NCBI RefSeq assembly: GCF_020171945.1
Contig: NZ_JAIVAP010000010.1
Coordinates: 1-64,000, forward strand
Source of the DNA: Bacillus infantis
Lineage (GTDB): Bacteria > Bacillota > Bacilli > Bacillales > Cytobacillaceae
Direction of reading: 5' to 3'
Length of the DNA stretch: 64,000 nucleotides
Shown here: piece by piece, positions 1 to 15,186 of the stretch
How positions within the stretch are numbered: position 1 is the stretch's first letter
Layout of the letters: the number at the start of each line of letters is the position of its first letter
Position numbers and translations under genes: made by a program
The notes under the pieces: model-generated
The model's database searches: none
The model's input: the letters and a program-made list of their open reading frames with translations, nothing else
Told to the model about the DNA's origin: nothing

Positions 1-522
1 GATTATGTTAAAAACCCAGGACTGCACAGGTCGATTCTCGGAGACGGTATGGCCACCATCATATCCGCGCTGATCGGCGGACCTCCTAAGACGACTTACG
101 GTGAAAATATCGGCGTCCTTGCGATCACCAGAGTGTACAGTGTATATGTGCTGGCAGGTGCCGCTGTAGTTGCAACTGTGTTCGGCTTCATCGGAAAAAT
201 CACTGCGCTGATCGCTTCCATCCCGACACCGGTGATGGGAGGGGTTTCCATCCTGCTGTTCGGCATCATCGCATCATCAGGTCTGAGAATGCTGGTTGAC
301 AGCAAGGTGGACTTTGGGGACAAACGCAATCTGGTCATCTCATCTGTCATCCTGGTCATTGGGATTGGCGGAGCCCATGTAACGCTTGGCGGATTAAATC
401 TGGAAGGCATGGCGCTGGCAGCAATCTGCGGCGTAGTGCTCAACCTGATCCTGCCGGGCAAACCGCAAATTGAAGAAGATATGTTTGAAGCGGAAACCGA
501 AAAAAAAAGTAATGTTGCATAG
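1..522 (+). CDS. pyrP: Uracil permease, C-terminal part
   Basis: This is the 3' end of a uracil:cation symporter of the NAT/NCS2 family; the reading frame is open from base 1, so the N-terminal part lies outside the window. The visible 173 residues contain the family's GGPPKTTYGENIG stretch (about residues 27-39 of the fragment), followed by hydrophobic membrane segments and a short charged cytoplasmic tail. It imports uracil for salvage. In B. subtilis pyrP follows pyrR and precedes pyrB, and here too a PyrR attenuator and pyrB follow directly. Product identity is secure; only the missing start is unknown. Confidence 0.95.
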   Translation, partial: DYVKNPGLHRSILGDGMATIISALIGGPPKTTYGENIGVLAITRVYSVYVLAGAAVVATVFGFIGKITALIASIPTPVMGGVSILLFGIIASSGLRMLVDSKVDFGDKRNLVISSVILVIGIGGAHVTLGGLNLEGMALAAICGVVLNLILPGKPQIEEDMFEAETEKKSNVA

Positions 523-535
523 ATAAGACACTTTT

Positions 536-2881
<2,346 letters not shown>

Positions 2882-2885
<4 letters not shown>

Positions 2886-3988
2886 AGAAACAGCTGATCT
2901 TGGAAGATGGAACCATTTTTATCGGAGATGGATTCGGGAGCGATTCAGCCGCTTTTGGCGAGGTGGTATTCAATACAGGTATGACAGGATATCAGGAAAT
3001 CCTCTCTGACCCTTCATACTGCAGCCAGATCGTGGTGCTGACTTACCCCTTGATCGGGAATTATGGCATCAACAGGGATGATTTTGAAAGCATTCTGCCG
3101 GCGATTCACGGATTCATAGTCAAAGAAGCCGCTGAATTTCCTTCTAACTGGAGGAACGAGCACTCTTTAGGAGATTATCTTGAAGCGAAAGGCATTCCTG
3201 GAATAGCAGGGATCGACACAAGGAAACTGACAAGAATCATCCGGAAGCACGGGACTTTAAAAGGGAGCATATGCCCGATTGAACAGGATCCTTCCGAAGT
3301 GATTGAAAAGCTGAGATATGCTGTCCTTCCCCGCGACCAGGTGAAAAGGGTATCAACGAAGACAGCCTACCCTTCCCCGGGCCGCGGCCGCAGGGTCGTG
3401 CTTGTGGATTATGGGATGAAGCATGGAATTCTCAGGGAGCTGAACAGGCGCGGCTGTGATGTGATCGTTGTGCCATACCACACAACAAGCGAGGAGATCC
3501 TCAGCCTGAGCCCTGACGGGGTTATGCTCTCAAATGGGCCTGGGGACCCGAAAGATGTAAAGGAAGCCATCCCGATGATCCAGGGGCTGCTCGGGAAGGT
3601 CCCATTGTTTGGAATCTGCCTCGGCCACCAGCTGTTTGCCCTTGCTTGCGGCGCTGATACAGAGAAACTGAAGTTCGGCCACAGAGGGTCCAATCATCCT
3701 GTAAAAGAACTTAAAACCGGGAAAGTGGCGCTGACTTCACAAAACCACGGATACTCAGTCAATGAAGAGTCCATTGCGGGAACACCACTTGAAGTGACGC
3801 ATATCGCGCTTAATGACGGAACAGTTGAAGGGCTGAAGCATAAATATGTGCCGGCATTCACGGTCCAGTATCATCCTGAAGCCTCTCCAGGGCCTGAGGA
3901 TGCCAATAATCTCTTTGAACAATTTCTGCAAATGATCGAATCTGAGAAACGGGAAGGTGCTGCAGCATGCCAAAGCGTACAGATATAA
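2882..3988 (+). CDS. carA: Carbamoyl-phosphate synthase small (glutaminase) subunit
   Basis: CarA (PyrAA) hydrolyses glutamine and passes ammonia to CarB for carbamoyl phosphate synthesis. The N-terminal small-subunit domain is followed by a class I glutamine amidotransferase domain with the nucleophile Cys246 in GICLGHQL and the His/Glu pair in YHPEASPGP near the C-terminus. The ATG at 2882 overlaps the pyrC stop by 4 nt; an in-frame upstream ATG lies inside pyrC and is not needed. Its 3' end overlaps carB by 22 nt. Product length is 368 residues. It lies within the pyr operon, which makes this the pyrimidine-dedicated enzyme. Confidence 0.96.
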
Positions 3989-6900
3989 AAAGCATTCTAG
4001 TAATCGGGTCGGGGCCCATTGTCATCGGGCAGGCGGCGGAATTCGACTATGCCGGGACACAGGCCTGCATAGCGCTGAAAGAAGAAGGATATAGGGTCAT
4101 CCTTGTCAACTCGAATCCGGCTACCATCATGACAGATACTGAGATAGCCGATGCAGTCTATATTGAACCCCTGACGCTTGAGTTTGTCAGCAGGATCATC
4201 CGCAAAGAGCGCCCTGATGCGATCGTTCCAACCCTGGGAGGGCAGACCGGCTTGAACCTGGCAGTCGAGCTGTCTAAAGCAGGCGTGCTTGAAGAGTGCG
4301 GTGTGGAAGTGCTCGGCACAAAGCTGTCAGCCATTGAAAAAGCGGAAGACCGCGATTTGTTCCGGAATTTAATGAATGAATTGGGCGAGCCGGTCCCTGA
4401 AAGTGAAATCATCCATAGCATTGATGAAGCCCTTGAATTTGCCGGGCAGATCGGCTATCCGGTGATCGTCCGCCCTGCTTTTACACTTGGCGGAACAGGC
4501 GGAGGCATCTGCCACGATGAAGAAGAGCTGCTGGAAACTACGGCGAGCGGCCTGAAAAACAGCCCTGTCACCCAGTGCCTTCTGGAGAAGAGCATTGCCG
4601 GCTTCAAGGAAATAGAATACGAGGTTATGAGAGATTCCAACGATAATGCAATCGTTGTCTGCAATATGGAAAACATCGATCCGGTAGGCGTCCATACAGG
4701 GGATTCCATCGTTGTCGCCCCGAGCCAGACCTTAAGCGACCGTGAATACCAGCTGCTCCGCAATGTATCGCTGAAAATCATCCGCGCCCTTGAAATCGAG
4801 GGAGGCTGCAATGTTCAGCTTGCACTGGATCCATACAGTTTTGACTACTATATTATTGAAGTGAATCCTCGTGTGAGCCGCTCTTCTGCGCTGGCTTCCA
4901 AGGCAACAGGCTATCCGATTGCCAAGCTGGCTGCGAAGATTGCCGTTGGCCTGACGCTTGATGAAATGATGAACCCGGTCACCGGAAAAACGTATGCGTG
5001 CTTTGAGCCTGCCCTTGATTATATTGTCACAAAGATCCCGCGCTGGCCTTTTGATAAATTTGAGTCAGCCAATCGCTCGCTCGGCACGCAGATGAAAGCA
5101 ACCGGTGAAGTAATGGCCATCGGGCGGACATTTGAAGAGTCACTGCTTAAGGCCATCAGGTCGCTGGAAGCCAATGTATACCATTTTGCTTTGAATAATC
5201 CTGAGGAAATCGATGATGCTCTTATGGAAAAGCGGATCCGCAAAGCAGGCGATGAGAGGCTGTTCTATATCTCTGAAGCTCTGCGGCGGGGAGTAACGAT
5301 CGAAACCATCCATGAGTGGAGCCAGATCGACTTATTCTTCCTTTATAAAATGAACAAAATCGTTTCCTTTGAACAGATTCTCTCTGACAAACGGTTTGAT
5401 CTGGAGACCGCGAAAAAAGCAAAGGAAATGGGCTTTTCTGACCTGGTGATTGCCGGGCTTTGGGATGCCTCAGAGCAGGAGGTCTACAGCTGGCGGAAGG
5501 AAAATGGCATCGTACCGGTATATAAGATGGTCGATACTTGTGCAGCTGAGTTCGAATCAGAAACACCTTATTATTACGGAACCTATGAAGAAGAAAACGA
5601 GTCTATCGTTACAGACAGGAAAAGCATTGTCGTGCTCGGGTCCGGACCCATCCGCATCGGGCAGGGAATAGAGTTCGACTATGCAACCGTGCACTCTGTA
5701 TGGGCAATTAAAGAAGCAGGCTATGAAGCAATCATCATCAATAATAACCCGGAAACCGTTTCTACAGACTTCAGTATCTCTGACAAACTTTATTTTGAAC
5801 CCCTGACGATTGAGGATGTTATGCATATCATTGATCTGGAAAAACCAGAGGGGGCAGTTGTCCAATTCGGGGGCCAGACAGCGATCAATCTTGCAGCAGA
5901 GCTTGTGAAGCGCGGGGTGAAAATCCTCGGGACATCACTTGAAAACCTTGACCGTGCTGAGGACAGGGACAAATTTGAAATGGCGCTGACAGACCTGGGG
6001 ATTCCCCAGCCGCAGGGGAAGACAGCTTTCTCTGCAGAAGATGCGGCCGTGATTGCTGCTGAAATCGGCTATCCTGTCCTAGTCCGCCCTTCGTATGTCC
6101 TGGGAGGCAGGGCGATGGAGATTGTCTATAAAGAAGAAGAACTGCTTCATTATATGAGAAATGCGGTCAGAGTGAATCCGGATCATCCTGTCCTGATCGA
6201 CCGCTACCTGACAGGCAAGGAAATTGAAGTTGATGCGATCTCTGACGGGGAAAGAGTCGTCATCCCGGGCATCATGGAGCATATCGAGCGGGCAGGCGTC
6301 CACTCGGGCGACAGCATCGCCGTATACCCGCCTCAAAATCTGACAGATGAAGTGAAAGCCAAACTGGCCGAATATACAGAAAAGCTGGCAAAGGGCCTCG
6401 GCATCATCGGTCTCCTGAATATCCAGTATGTGGTGGCAAAGGGAGAGGTGTTTGTCCTGGAAGTGAATCCGCGGTCCAGCCGGACAGTTCCATTCCTGTC
6501 TAAAATCACCAATGTCCCGATGGCTAATATAGCAACAAAGGTAATCCTTGGCCAGTCGCTTGAAAGCCAGGGGTATGAGTCAGGTCTTGTACCGGAAAAG
6601 CAGGGCGTATATGTAAAGGTGCCGGTGTTCTCCTTTGCAAAGCTGAGGCGGGTAGACATCACGCTCGGCCCTGAGATGAAGTCGACAGGCGAAGTTATGG
6701 GGAAAGATCATACCCTTGAAAAAGCTTTATATAAAGGTCTTGTCGCATCAGGGATGAAAATCAGCGGGTACGGAAATGTCCTGATGACAGTGGCCGATAA
6801 AGATAAAGAAGAAGCGCTGGCACTTGCCAGGAGGTTTGCCGAAATCGGCTATCAGGTAATGGCGACAAGCGGTACAGCAGGGTATTTCTCTGCTGCAGGC

Positions 6901-7175
6901 ATTCCAGTGAAAGTTGTCGACAAAATCGGGGCAGAAGGCCCTGACCTGCTGGATGTCATCCGCAATGGAGAGGCACAGCTGGTCATCAATACGCTGACAA
7001 AAGGAAAGCAGCCGGCGCGCGACGGCTTCCGGATCCGCAGGGAATCAGTAGAAAACGGCATCGCATGCCTGACATCCCTGGATACGGCTGAAGCGATTCT
7101 CCAGGTAATTGAATCAATGAACTTCTCAGCAGAGGCGATGATGCCAGGCAGCCATGAGAAGAAGGCGGTCCTTCT

Positions 7176-7179
<4 letters not shown>
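3967..7179 (+). CDS. carB: Carbamoyl-phosphate synthase large subunit
   Basis: CarB (PyrAB) makes carbamoyl phosphate from bicarbonate, ammonia and two ATP. The 1070-residue protein shows the internal duplication of the family: two ATP-grasp halves, each opening with a GSGPI-x-IGQ motif (near residues 14-23 and 558-567). A C-terminal allosteric domain (about 935-1070) is where UMP/PRPP-type effectors bind in relatives. The ATG at 3967 lies inside the end of carA and the TGA overlaps pyrK by 4 nt, so translation is coupled on both sides. No frameshift or missing segment is seen. Confidence 0.97.
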
Positions 7180-9577
<2,398 letters not shown>

Positions 9578-9581
<4 letters not shown>

Positions 9582-10210
9582 AAAAAACAATTGCTGAAAG
9601 ACTGCTGGAAATAGGAGCGGTTGCTCTGCAGCCTTCCGAGCCTTTTACCTGGTCATCGGGCCTGCTTTCGCCCATCTACTGCGATAACCGCCTGACGATG
9701 TCATATCCTGAGGTGCGCAGGGAGATTGCTGAAGGGCTCAAAGTGCTTATAGAAAAGCATTTTCCGGAAGCTGAGATTATAGCCGGAACCGCGACAGCAG
9801 GCATCCCTCATGCTGCCTGGGCAAGCGATTTGCTGGAGCTGCCGATGTGCTATGTGCGTTCAAAAGCGAAGGAGCATGGAAAAGGAAAGCAAATTGAAGG
9901 AAAGGCGGAAAAAGGGCAGAAAGTGGTTGTTGTTGAAGATCTTATTTCAACTGGAGGCAGCGTCATCACAGCTGTTGAAGCTCTTCGTGAAGCAGGCTGT
10001 GAAGTGCTTGGGGCTGTATCTATCTTTACATATGAACTGAAGCAGGGTGATCAGAAGCTTGCTGAAGCAGGGATAAAGTCGTATTCCCTGGCAACTTTTA
10101 CAGAGCTTGCGGAGACAGCAAGGGAGAAAGGCTATATCACATCCGGCGAAATCTCTGCCCTTTCGGAATGGAGAGAGAATCCAGCCGAATGGGGTGCGGT
10201 CAGGAAATAA
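9578..10210 (+). CDS. pyrE: Orotate phosphoribosyltransferase
   Basis: PyrE joins orotate to PRPP, giving OMP, the substrate of PyrF encoded just upstream. The PRPP-binding loop is clear in [13 protein letters not shown] (about residues 110-122). The ATG at 9578 overlaps the pyrF stop and follows GGGAGGGCG. The product is 210 residues, close to the family norm. It is the last gene of the operon and is closed by a strong terminator facing rqcH. Confidence 0.95.
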
Positions 10211-10211
10211 T

Positions 10212-10248
10212 AAAAAGGAAGCAGAATCTTAGGACTCTGCTTCCTTTT
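10212..10248. terminator. Bidirectional terminator between pyrE and rqcH
   Basis: AAAAGGAAGCAGA (10213-10225) pairs with TCTGCTTCCTTTT (10236-10248). The stem has T-runs on its 3' side in both directions and sits between two convergent genes, so it can end both the pyr operon and rqcH transcripts. Confidence 0.87.
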
Positions 10249-10261
10249 CATTTTGCCAGCT

Positions 10262-11974
10262 TTACTGCATTTTCTTTAGAGCCAAAACAGTTTCCTCGTC
10301 AGGTGTTACATATACTGTCTGCTGATTGTCGTAGATGACAAATCCGGGCTTTGCACCGCTTGGCTTTTTGACATGGCGCACCTGGGTATAGTCAACCGGC
10401 ACCGAGCCAGAGCTGCGGGCCTTGCTGAAATAGGCAGCCAGCTTTGCGGCTTCAAGTATCGTTTCATCGGAAGGAGTTTTATCCCTGATGACGACATGGG
10501 AGCCTGGAATATCCTTTGTATGAAGCCAGATTTCATCTCTGGCAGCAAGCTTATTGGTCAGATAGTCATTTTGCTTGTTATTCTTTCCGACATAAATTTC
10601 TGTGCCGTCCGTTGCGGTATATCTGTCCAGGACAGGCTTTGCATTGGCTGTTTTTTTGTTCTGTTTTTTCTGGCGGATGCGTATATATCCGCCCTCTGCC
10701 AGCTCTTCTCGTATTTCTTCGATATCCTTAGTGGATGCTGCTTCAACCTGCTGCATGAGCGATTCGAAGTATGCGGCCTCTTCCTTCGCTTTATCGATCT
10801 GCTCTTTTACGATGCCTGCGGCTGTTTTAGCTTTCTGATATCTTGTGAAAAATTTCTGCGCATTCTCTGAAGGGGTTTTTTGCGGATTGAGCGGGATGAC
10901 AATCGTCGCGCCGTTTTCATCATAATAGTTGATGACCTCGATTTCCTTCATGCCTTTTTCAGCTGCATACAGATTGGCTGTGAGCAGTTCCCCGGACAGC
11001 TGGTACTGATCGGCGTTCCTGGCTTCCTCCAGCGTTTTTTCAAGCTTCTCAATCTTTTTCTCGTTTTTCTCTTTTTCATTAATAATGAAGCGCTCAAGGT
11101 CATTTCCCTGCTGCTTGACGCGGTCCCTTTCGGCTTTACCGAAATAAAACCGGTCCAGCATCCCGCTCAAGGTCTCGAAAGTCCTGCTCTCGCCGCCTGT
11201 GTGCTCCAGGGGGAACAGATAGAAGTTTTCTTTTTGCCCTGCCGTAATGGCTGGTGTATATTCATGATCTTTGATTGGGCCGAGCAATTCCATAAATGCC
11301 TTTGGGATTGTATTCCGGTTGCTCATCCCTGCACGCTTGACAGCTTCTTTCGCAAAAAGAGGAGAAATACCCGCAAATTGTTCAACAAGCTGCTTATCCA
11401 TTTTCCCGGCATTAAAATCAAGCCTTCTGAGTATATCTTCTTCCCCGAGCTCCAGCGGATTGATTTTATTCTGCTCCGGCGGGCTTACATACTCCTGGCC
11501 CGGCAGTATGGCCCTGTGGCTGTTCAGTGCATATGAAACATGCTTGATGCTGTCAAGGATCATATTGCGGCCTTTATCTACAAGTACGATATTGCTGTGG
11601 CGCCCCATGATTTCCACAATCAGCTGTTTGTATGAGATATCGCCGATCTCATTCCGCCCTTTTACATCAAGGATGAGAATTCTGTCCAGGCCTGCCTGGC
11701 GGATATCCTCGAGTATGTAGCCTTCCAGATGCTTGCGGAGCAGCATGCAGAACATAGGGGGCTCACTCGGGTTGTCGTAAGCCTCATTTGTAAGCTGGGC
11801 CCGCGCATAGCTTGGATGGGCGGAGAGCAGCAGCTTATGGTTTTTTCCATTCGCCCTGATGACGAGTACAATTTCGTTTTTGAACGGCTGGTGGATTTTA
11901 TTGATCCGCCCGCCCTGCAATGTATCTGAGAGCTCATGTGCCATGGCTCTTGTAAACAATCCATCAAATGACAT
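10262..11974 (-). CDS. rqcH: Rqc2/NEMF-family ribosome quality control protein RqcH (FbpA/YloA)
   Basis: RqcH binds stalled 50S subunits carrying peptidyl-tRNA and recruits Ala-tRNA to add C-terminal alanine tails that mark the chain for degradation. The N-terminal NFACT-N domain has the conserved Asp-Arg pair at residues 97-98 (GLDRIL), a long coiled-coil middle (about 285-430) and a C-terminal NFACT-R domain with [14 protein letters not shown]. The ATG at 11974 follows AAAAGGA on the reverse strand and starts with [10 protein letters not shown], typical of the family; an upstream in-frame ATG lacks a ribosome site. Length is 570 residues. Older annotations call it fibronectin-binding protein. 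It is transcribed against the pyr operon. Confidence 0.93.
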   Translation of the reverse strand: MSFDGLFTRAMAHELSDTLQGGRINKIHQPFKNEIVLVIRANGKNHKLLLSAHPSYARAQLTNEAYDNPSEPPMFCMLLRKHLEGYILEDIRQAGLDRILILDVKGRNEIGDISYKQLIVEIMGRHSNIVLVDKGRNMILDSIKHVSYALNSHRAILPGQEYVSPPEQNKINPLELGEEDILRRLDFNAGKMDKQLVEQFAGISPLFAKEAVKRAGMSNRNTIPKAFMELLGPIKDHEYTPAITAGQKENFYLFPLEHTGGESRTFETLSGMLDRFYFGKAERDRVKQQGNDLERFIINEKEKNEKKIEKLEKTLEEARNADQYQLSGELLTANLYAAEKGMKEIEVINYYDENGATIVIPLNPQKTPSENAQKFFTRYQKAKTAAGIVKEQIDKAKEEAAYFESLMQQVEAASTKDIEEIREELAEGGYIRIRQKKQNKKTANAKPVLDRYTATDGTEIYVGKNNKQNDYLTNKLAARDEIWLHTKDIPGSHVVIRDKTPSDETILEAAKLAAYFSKARSSGSVPVDYTQVRHVKKPSGAKPGFVIYDNQQTVYVTPDEETVLALKKMQ

Positions 11975-12303
11975 AAGGAACATCCTTTTCTTTTGTCCGG
12001 CTGGGAATGGTCCCAATCCGGGTAAGTATTTTCAGCGCCAGTTTGATGCAGCGCTTTTTTGTTTCTAATATCTTATTTTATCAAAAATCCCGCAAGATTG
12101 CTCATTCTTCCCCTGGCTTCTGGCATTTTTTTGGACAGGTCTGAATAAGATTTCTTAGAGCGGAGTGGGACAGCTTTGCGCCAGTAACTGCCGCAGGGCT
12201 GGAAGACGGGGGAATTCATTCAGATCGAGCAGGATTTCTGTCATGGCCTGCTTCAAGGAGGCAGGCTCCCATAGAATTTTAAAGGAGGAAGAGTGATGGC
12301 CGG
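11975..12303. other. Divergent intergenic region rqcH / yloB
   Basis: These 329 bases lie between divergent genes, so both promoters should be here, but I see no convincing consensus pair. A weak stem (AGCGC / GCGCT) followed by T6 lies near 12033-12058. A 6-bp stem GCCTGC / GCAGGC lies at 12246-12266, just upstream of the yloB ribosome site. No T-box core or other named riboswitch motif is recognised. Confidence 0.5.
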
Positions 12304-14982
12304 ATGAAGTTCCATGAGATGAATGAAAGAGAAGTGGAAGAAGCATTAAATACGAATTTTTCGGCTGGGCTGACCGATGAAGATGTGAAAAAACGGAGGA
12401 ATCAGCATGGCTTCAATGAACTGGCAGAAGGGGAAAAGCAGTCGGCCCTGCTGCTGTTTTTCAGCCAGTTCAAAGATTTCATGGTGCTGGTCCTGCTTGC
12501 GGCCACTCTTGTTTCAGGGCTGTTGGGAGAATATATTGATGCGATTGCCATTATTGCAATTGTCATCATTAATGGTTTGCTGGGCTTTTTCCAGGAAAGG
12601 AAAGCAGAGAAATCACTTTCTGCTTTAAAGGAATTGTCCGCACCGCAGGTACAGGTTCTCCGCGGCGGCAAGTGGGTCAGGGTACCCTCCAAGGAGGTAG
12701 TGCCAGGTGACCTGCTGAAGTTTTCGAGCGGCGACCGGATTGGTGCAGACATCAGGCTGATTGAATCCAAAAGCCTTGAAATTGAAGAGTCGGCTTTGAC
12801 GGGTGAGTCGGTTCCTGTCCAAAAGACAACTGCCTCTTTAAAGGCCGATAACCCGGGGCTTGGCGATATGGAAAATATGGCTTTTATGGGCACGATGATT
12901 ACCAGGGGCAGCGGTGTTGGAGTGGTCGTCGCTACTGGCATGAAGACAGCGATGGGCCAGATAGCCGATTTGCTTCAGAATGCCGAAACGATGGAAACGC
13001 CCCTTCAGCGCAGGCTGGAGCAGCTTGGTAAAATTCTGATTACTGCCGCTCTCCTACTGACAGTCCTGGTCGTCCTGGTCGGCGTCATACAGGGCCACGA
13101 ACTGTACACGATGTTCCTCGCAGGCGTTTCACTTGCGGTCGCAGCCATTCCTGAGGGACTGCCTGCCATTGTAACGGTTGCCTTATCGCTTGGCGTCCAG
13201 CGGATGATCAAGAAAAATGCCATTGTGAGGAAACTTCCTGCTGTAGAAACGCTGGGATGCGCTTCTGTCATCTGCTCCGATAAAACTGGAACGATGACGC
13301 AGAACCAAATGACGGTCACCCATCTTTGGAGCGGAGGGAAACAGTGGACGGTGGACGGAATCGGCTATGAGCCTTCAGGAAACTTTTATTGTGATGATAA
13401 GCGGGTGGATGTGAAGGCCCAGAAGTCGCTCCAGCAGATGCTGATGTTCGGGCTGCTTTGCAATCATGCGGAGCTTGCAGAGAAAAAAGGGGAATACAGC
13501 ATCGATGGAGACCCTACAGAAGGAGCTCTCCTCGTAGCTGCTATGAAGGCTGGCTACAGGAGGGAAAGCCTGATGGACCAGTACCAGGTCCTCAATGAGT
13601 TTCCTTTTGATTCGGCCAGGAAAATGATGAGCATCATCGTTAAAGACAGGAACGGCAGGCAGTTCATTGTGACAAAGGGTGCCCCGGATGTTCTGGCCGG
13701 CATCAGCGATTCTATCCTCTGGAATGATAAGCGCCAGCTGATGACAGGCGAAATGAAAAAAGTGGTGCAGGAGGCGATCGACGGACTGGCTTCCCAGGCG
13801 CTGAGGACTATTGCCATCGGATTTAAGGAGCTTCCGGCAAACCAGGTGGTCCTGGATGAAAAAGAAGCAGAAAAAAACCTGACACTGATCGGCCTCCAGG
13901 GCATGATCGATCCTCCCCGCCCCGAAGTGAGGACAGCGGTGAAGGAGTGCAGGGAAGCAGGCATTAAAACGGTGATGATTACGGGCGACCATGTGATCAC
14001 TGCCAAGGCGATTGCCAAACAGCTGGGCATCCTGACAGGCAGCAGCAAGGTTCTGGACGGCAAGGCGCTCTCTGAAATGTCCGTAGGGCAGCTCGAGGAT
14101 GTGGTTGATGAGGTTTCCGTTTTTGCAAGGGTGTCGCCAGAGCATAAGCTTAAAATAGTCAAAGCCCTGCAAAATAAAGGTCATATCGTTGCAATGACAG
14201 GCGATGGGGTCAATGATGCGCCTGCCATCAAAGCGGCAGATATCGGAGTGGCCATGGGCATTACAGGAACAGATGTGGCGAAGGAAGCCTCGGCCCTTGT
14301 CCTCCTGGACGATAACTTCGCCACGATTAAGGCAGCAATCAAGGAAGGGCGGAATATCTATGAAAATATCCGCAAGTTCATCAGATATCTCCTTGCCTCT
14401 AACGTGGGTGAAATACTGGTGATGCTCTTTGCAATGCTTCTTGCCTTGCCGCTGCCGCTTGTTCCTATCCAGATTCTCTGGGTCAATCTTGTTACAGACG
14501 GGCTCCCGGCAATGGCCCTCGGACTTGACCAGCCGGAGGATGATGTGATGAAAAGGAAGCCGCGCAGCCCGAAGGAAGGCGTTTTTGCAAGGGGGCTCGG
14601 CTGGAAGGTGGTCTCCAGGGGCTTCCTGATAGGGATTGTAACACTTGCAGCATTCATGCTCGCATATAAGAACAATCCGGATCAGCTCGGATATGCCCAG
14701 ACAGTGGCATTTGCCACCCTCGTCCTTGCACAGCTCATCCATGTTTTCGACTGCCGGAGCGAGAAATCAGTTCTGGCCAGGAATCCGTTCGGCAATAAAT
14801 ATCTGGTTTGGGCCGTAATTTCTTCGCTTCTGCTGATGATTATCGTTATCTACTACCCGCCGCTGCAGCCGATTTTCCACACGATGGCTATACAGCCTGG
14901 AGACTGGATTATGATCACAGCGCTTGCTTCCGTTCCAACTTTTTTGCTTGCCGGAACGTTTTTATTAAGAAAAACAAAATAA
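12304..14982 (+). CDS. yloB: Calcium-transporting P-type ATPase (P2A, SERCA-like)
   Basis: This integral membrane pump moves Ca2+ (or a similar divalent cation) at the cost of ATP. It has the N-terminal cation-ATPase domain, the actuator TGES motif (TGESVP), the phosphorylation motif DKTGTMT near residue 328, the hinge TGDGVNDAP near 635, and about ten membrane segments including PEGLPAIV, the P2A cation-site helix. At 892 residues it matches YloB of B. subtilis along its length. The ATG at 12304 is set by homology; the strong AAAGGAGG at 12281-12288 is about 15 nt away, longer than ideal, with no closer in-frame start. In B. subtilis YloB is linked to calcium efflux in spores; that role here is inferred. 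Confidence 0.92.
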   Translation: MKFHEMNEREVEEALNTNFSAGLTDEDVKKRRNQHGFNELAEGEKQSALLLFFSQFKDFMVLVLLAATLVSGLLGEYIDAIAIIAIVIINGLLGFFQERKAEKSLSALKELSAPQVQVLRGGKWVRVPSKEVVPGDLLKFSSGDRIGADIRLIESKSLEIEESALTGESVPVQKTTASLKADNPGLGDMENMAFMGTMITRGSGVGVVVATGMKTAMGQIADLLQNAETMETPLQRRLEQLGKILITAALLLTVLVVLVGVIQGHELYTMFLAGVSLAVAAIPEGLPAIVTVALSLGVQRMIKKNAIVRKLPAVETLGCASVICSDKTGTMTQNQMTVTHLWSGGKQWTVDGIGYEPSGNFYCDDKRVDVKAQKSLQQMLMFGLLCNHAELAEKKGEYSIDGDPTEGALLVAAMKAGYRRESLMDQYQVLNEFPFDSARKMMSIIVKDRNGRQFIVTKGAPDVLAGISDSILWNDKRQLMTGEMKKVVQEAIDGLASQALRTIAIGFKELPANQVVLDEKEAEKNLTLIGLQGMIDPPRPEVRTAVKECREAGIKTVMITGDHVITAKAIAKQLGILTGSSKVLDGKALSEMSVGQLEDVVDEVSVFARVSPEHKLKIVKALQNKGHIVAMTGDGVNDAPAIKAADIGVAMGITGTDVAKEASALVLLDDNFATIKAAIKEGRNIYENIRKFIRYLLASNVGEILVMLFAMLLALPLPLVPIQILWVNLVTDGLPAMALGLDQPEDDVMKRKPRSPKEGVFARGLGWKVVSRGFLIGIVTLAAFMLAYKNNPDQLGYAQTVAFATLVLAQLIHVFDCRSEKSVLARNPFGNKYLVWAVISSLLLMIIVIYYPPLQPIFHTMAIQPGDWIMITALASVPTFLLAGTFLLRKTK

Positions 14983-14998
14983 ATTATGGTATAATCCT

Positions 14999-15035
14999 AA
15001 AGGTAGTAGAGAAGCCTCTATTACCTTTTCTTTTG
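14999..15035 (+). terminator. Terminator after yloB
   Basis: AAAGGTAGTAGAG (14999-15011) pairs with CTCTATTACCTTT (15016-15028), a 13-bp stem with one G-T pair and an AAGC loop, followed by a T-rich tail. It ends the monocistronic yloB unit. Confidence 0.78.
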
Positions 15036-15186
15036 TCTTGAAACGCCGGCAAGCTTAGCTTGCTGCTCAGCATACATAAATTTTGAGCAAGATCTGAAAG
15101 CCTCATAGCAGCTCCAGCTTTTGGGGACAGGGAAGAAAGTTGCTGTCTGCCGGGGGTGGCCCCGAAAAAAGAATGGATGTGATTTT

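Noticed and set aside
10880-11536. 218-residue forward frame inside rqcH
   Set aside because: It is antisense to the conserved RqcH middle region and shows no protein features of its own.
12150-12303. T-box or other riboswitch in front of yloB
   Set aside because: Only a 6-bp stem is present; no T-box core sequence or terminator pair is seen.
13375-14742. 455-residue open frame on the reverse strand across yloB
   Set aside because: It lies wholly opposite a complete, motif-rich ATPase gene, has no ribosome site or recognisable domain, and its cysteine- and histidine-rich composition is that of an antisense shadow.
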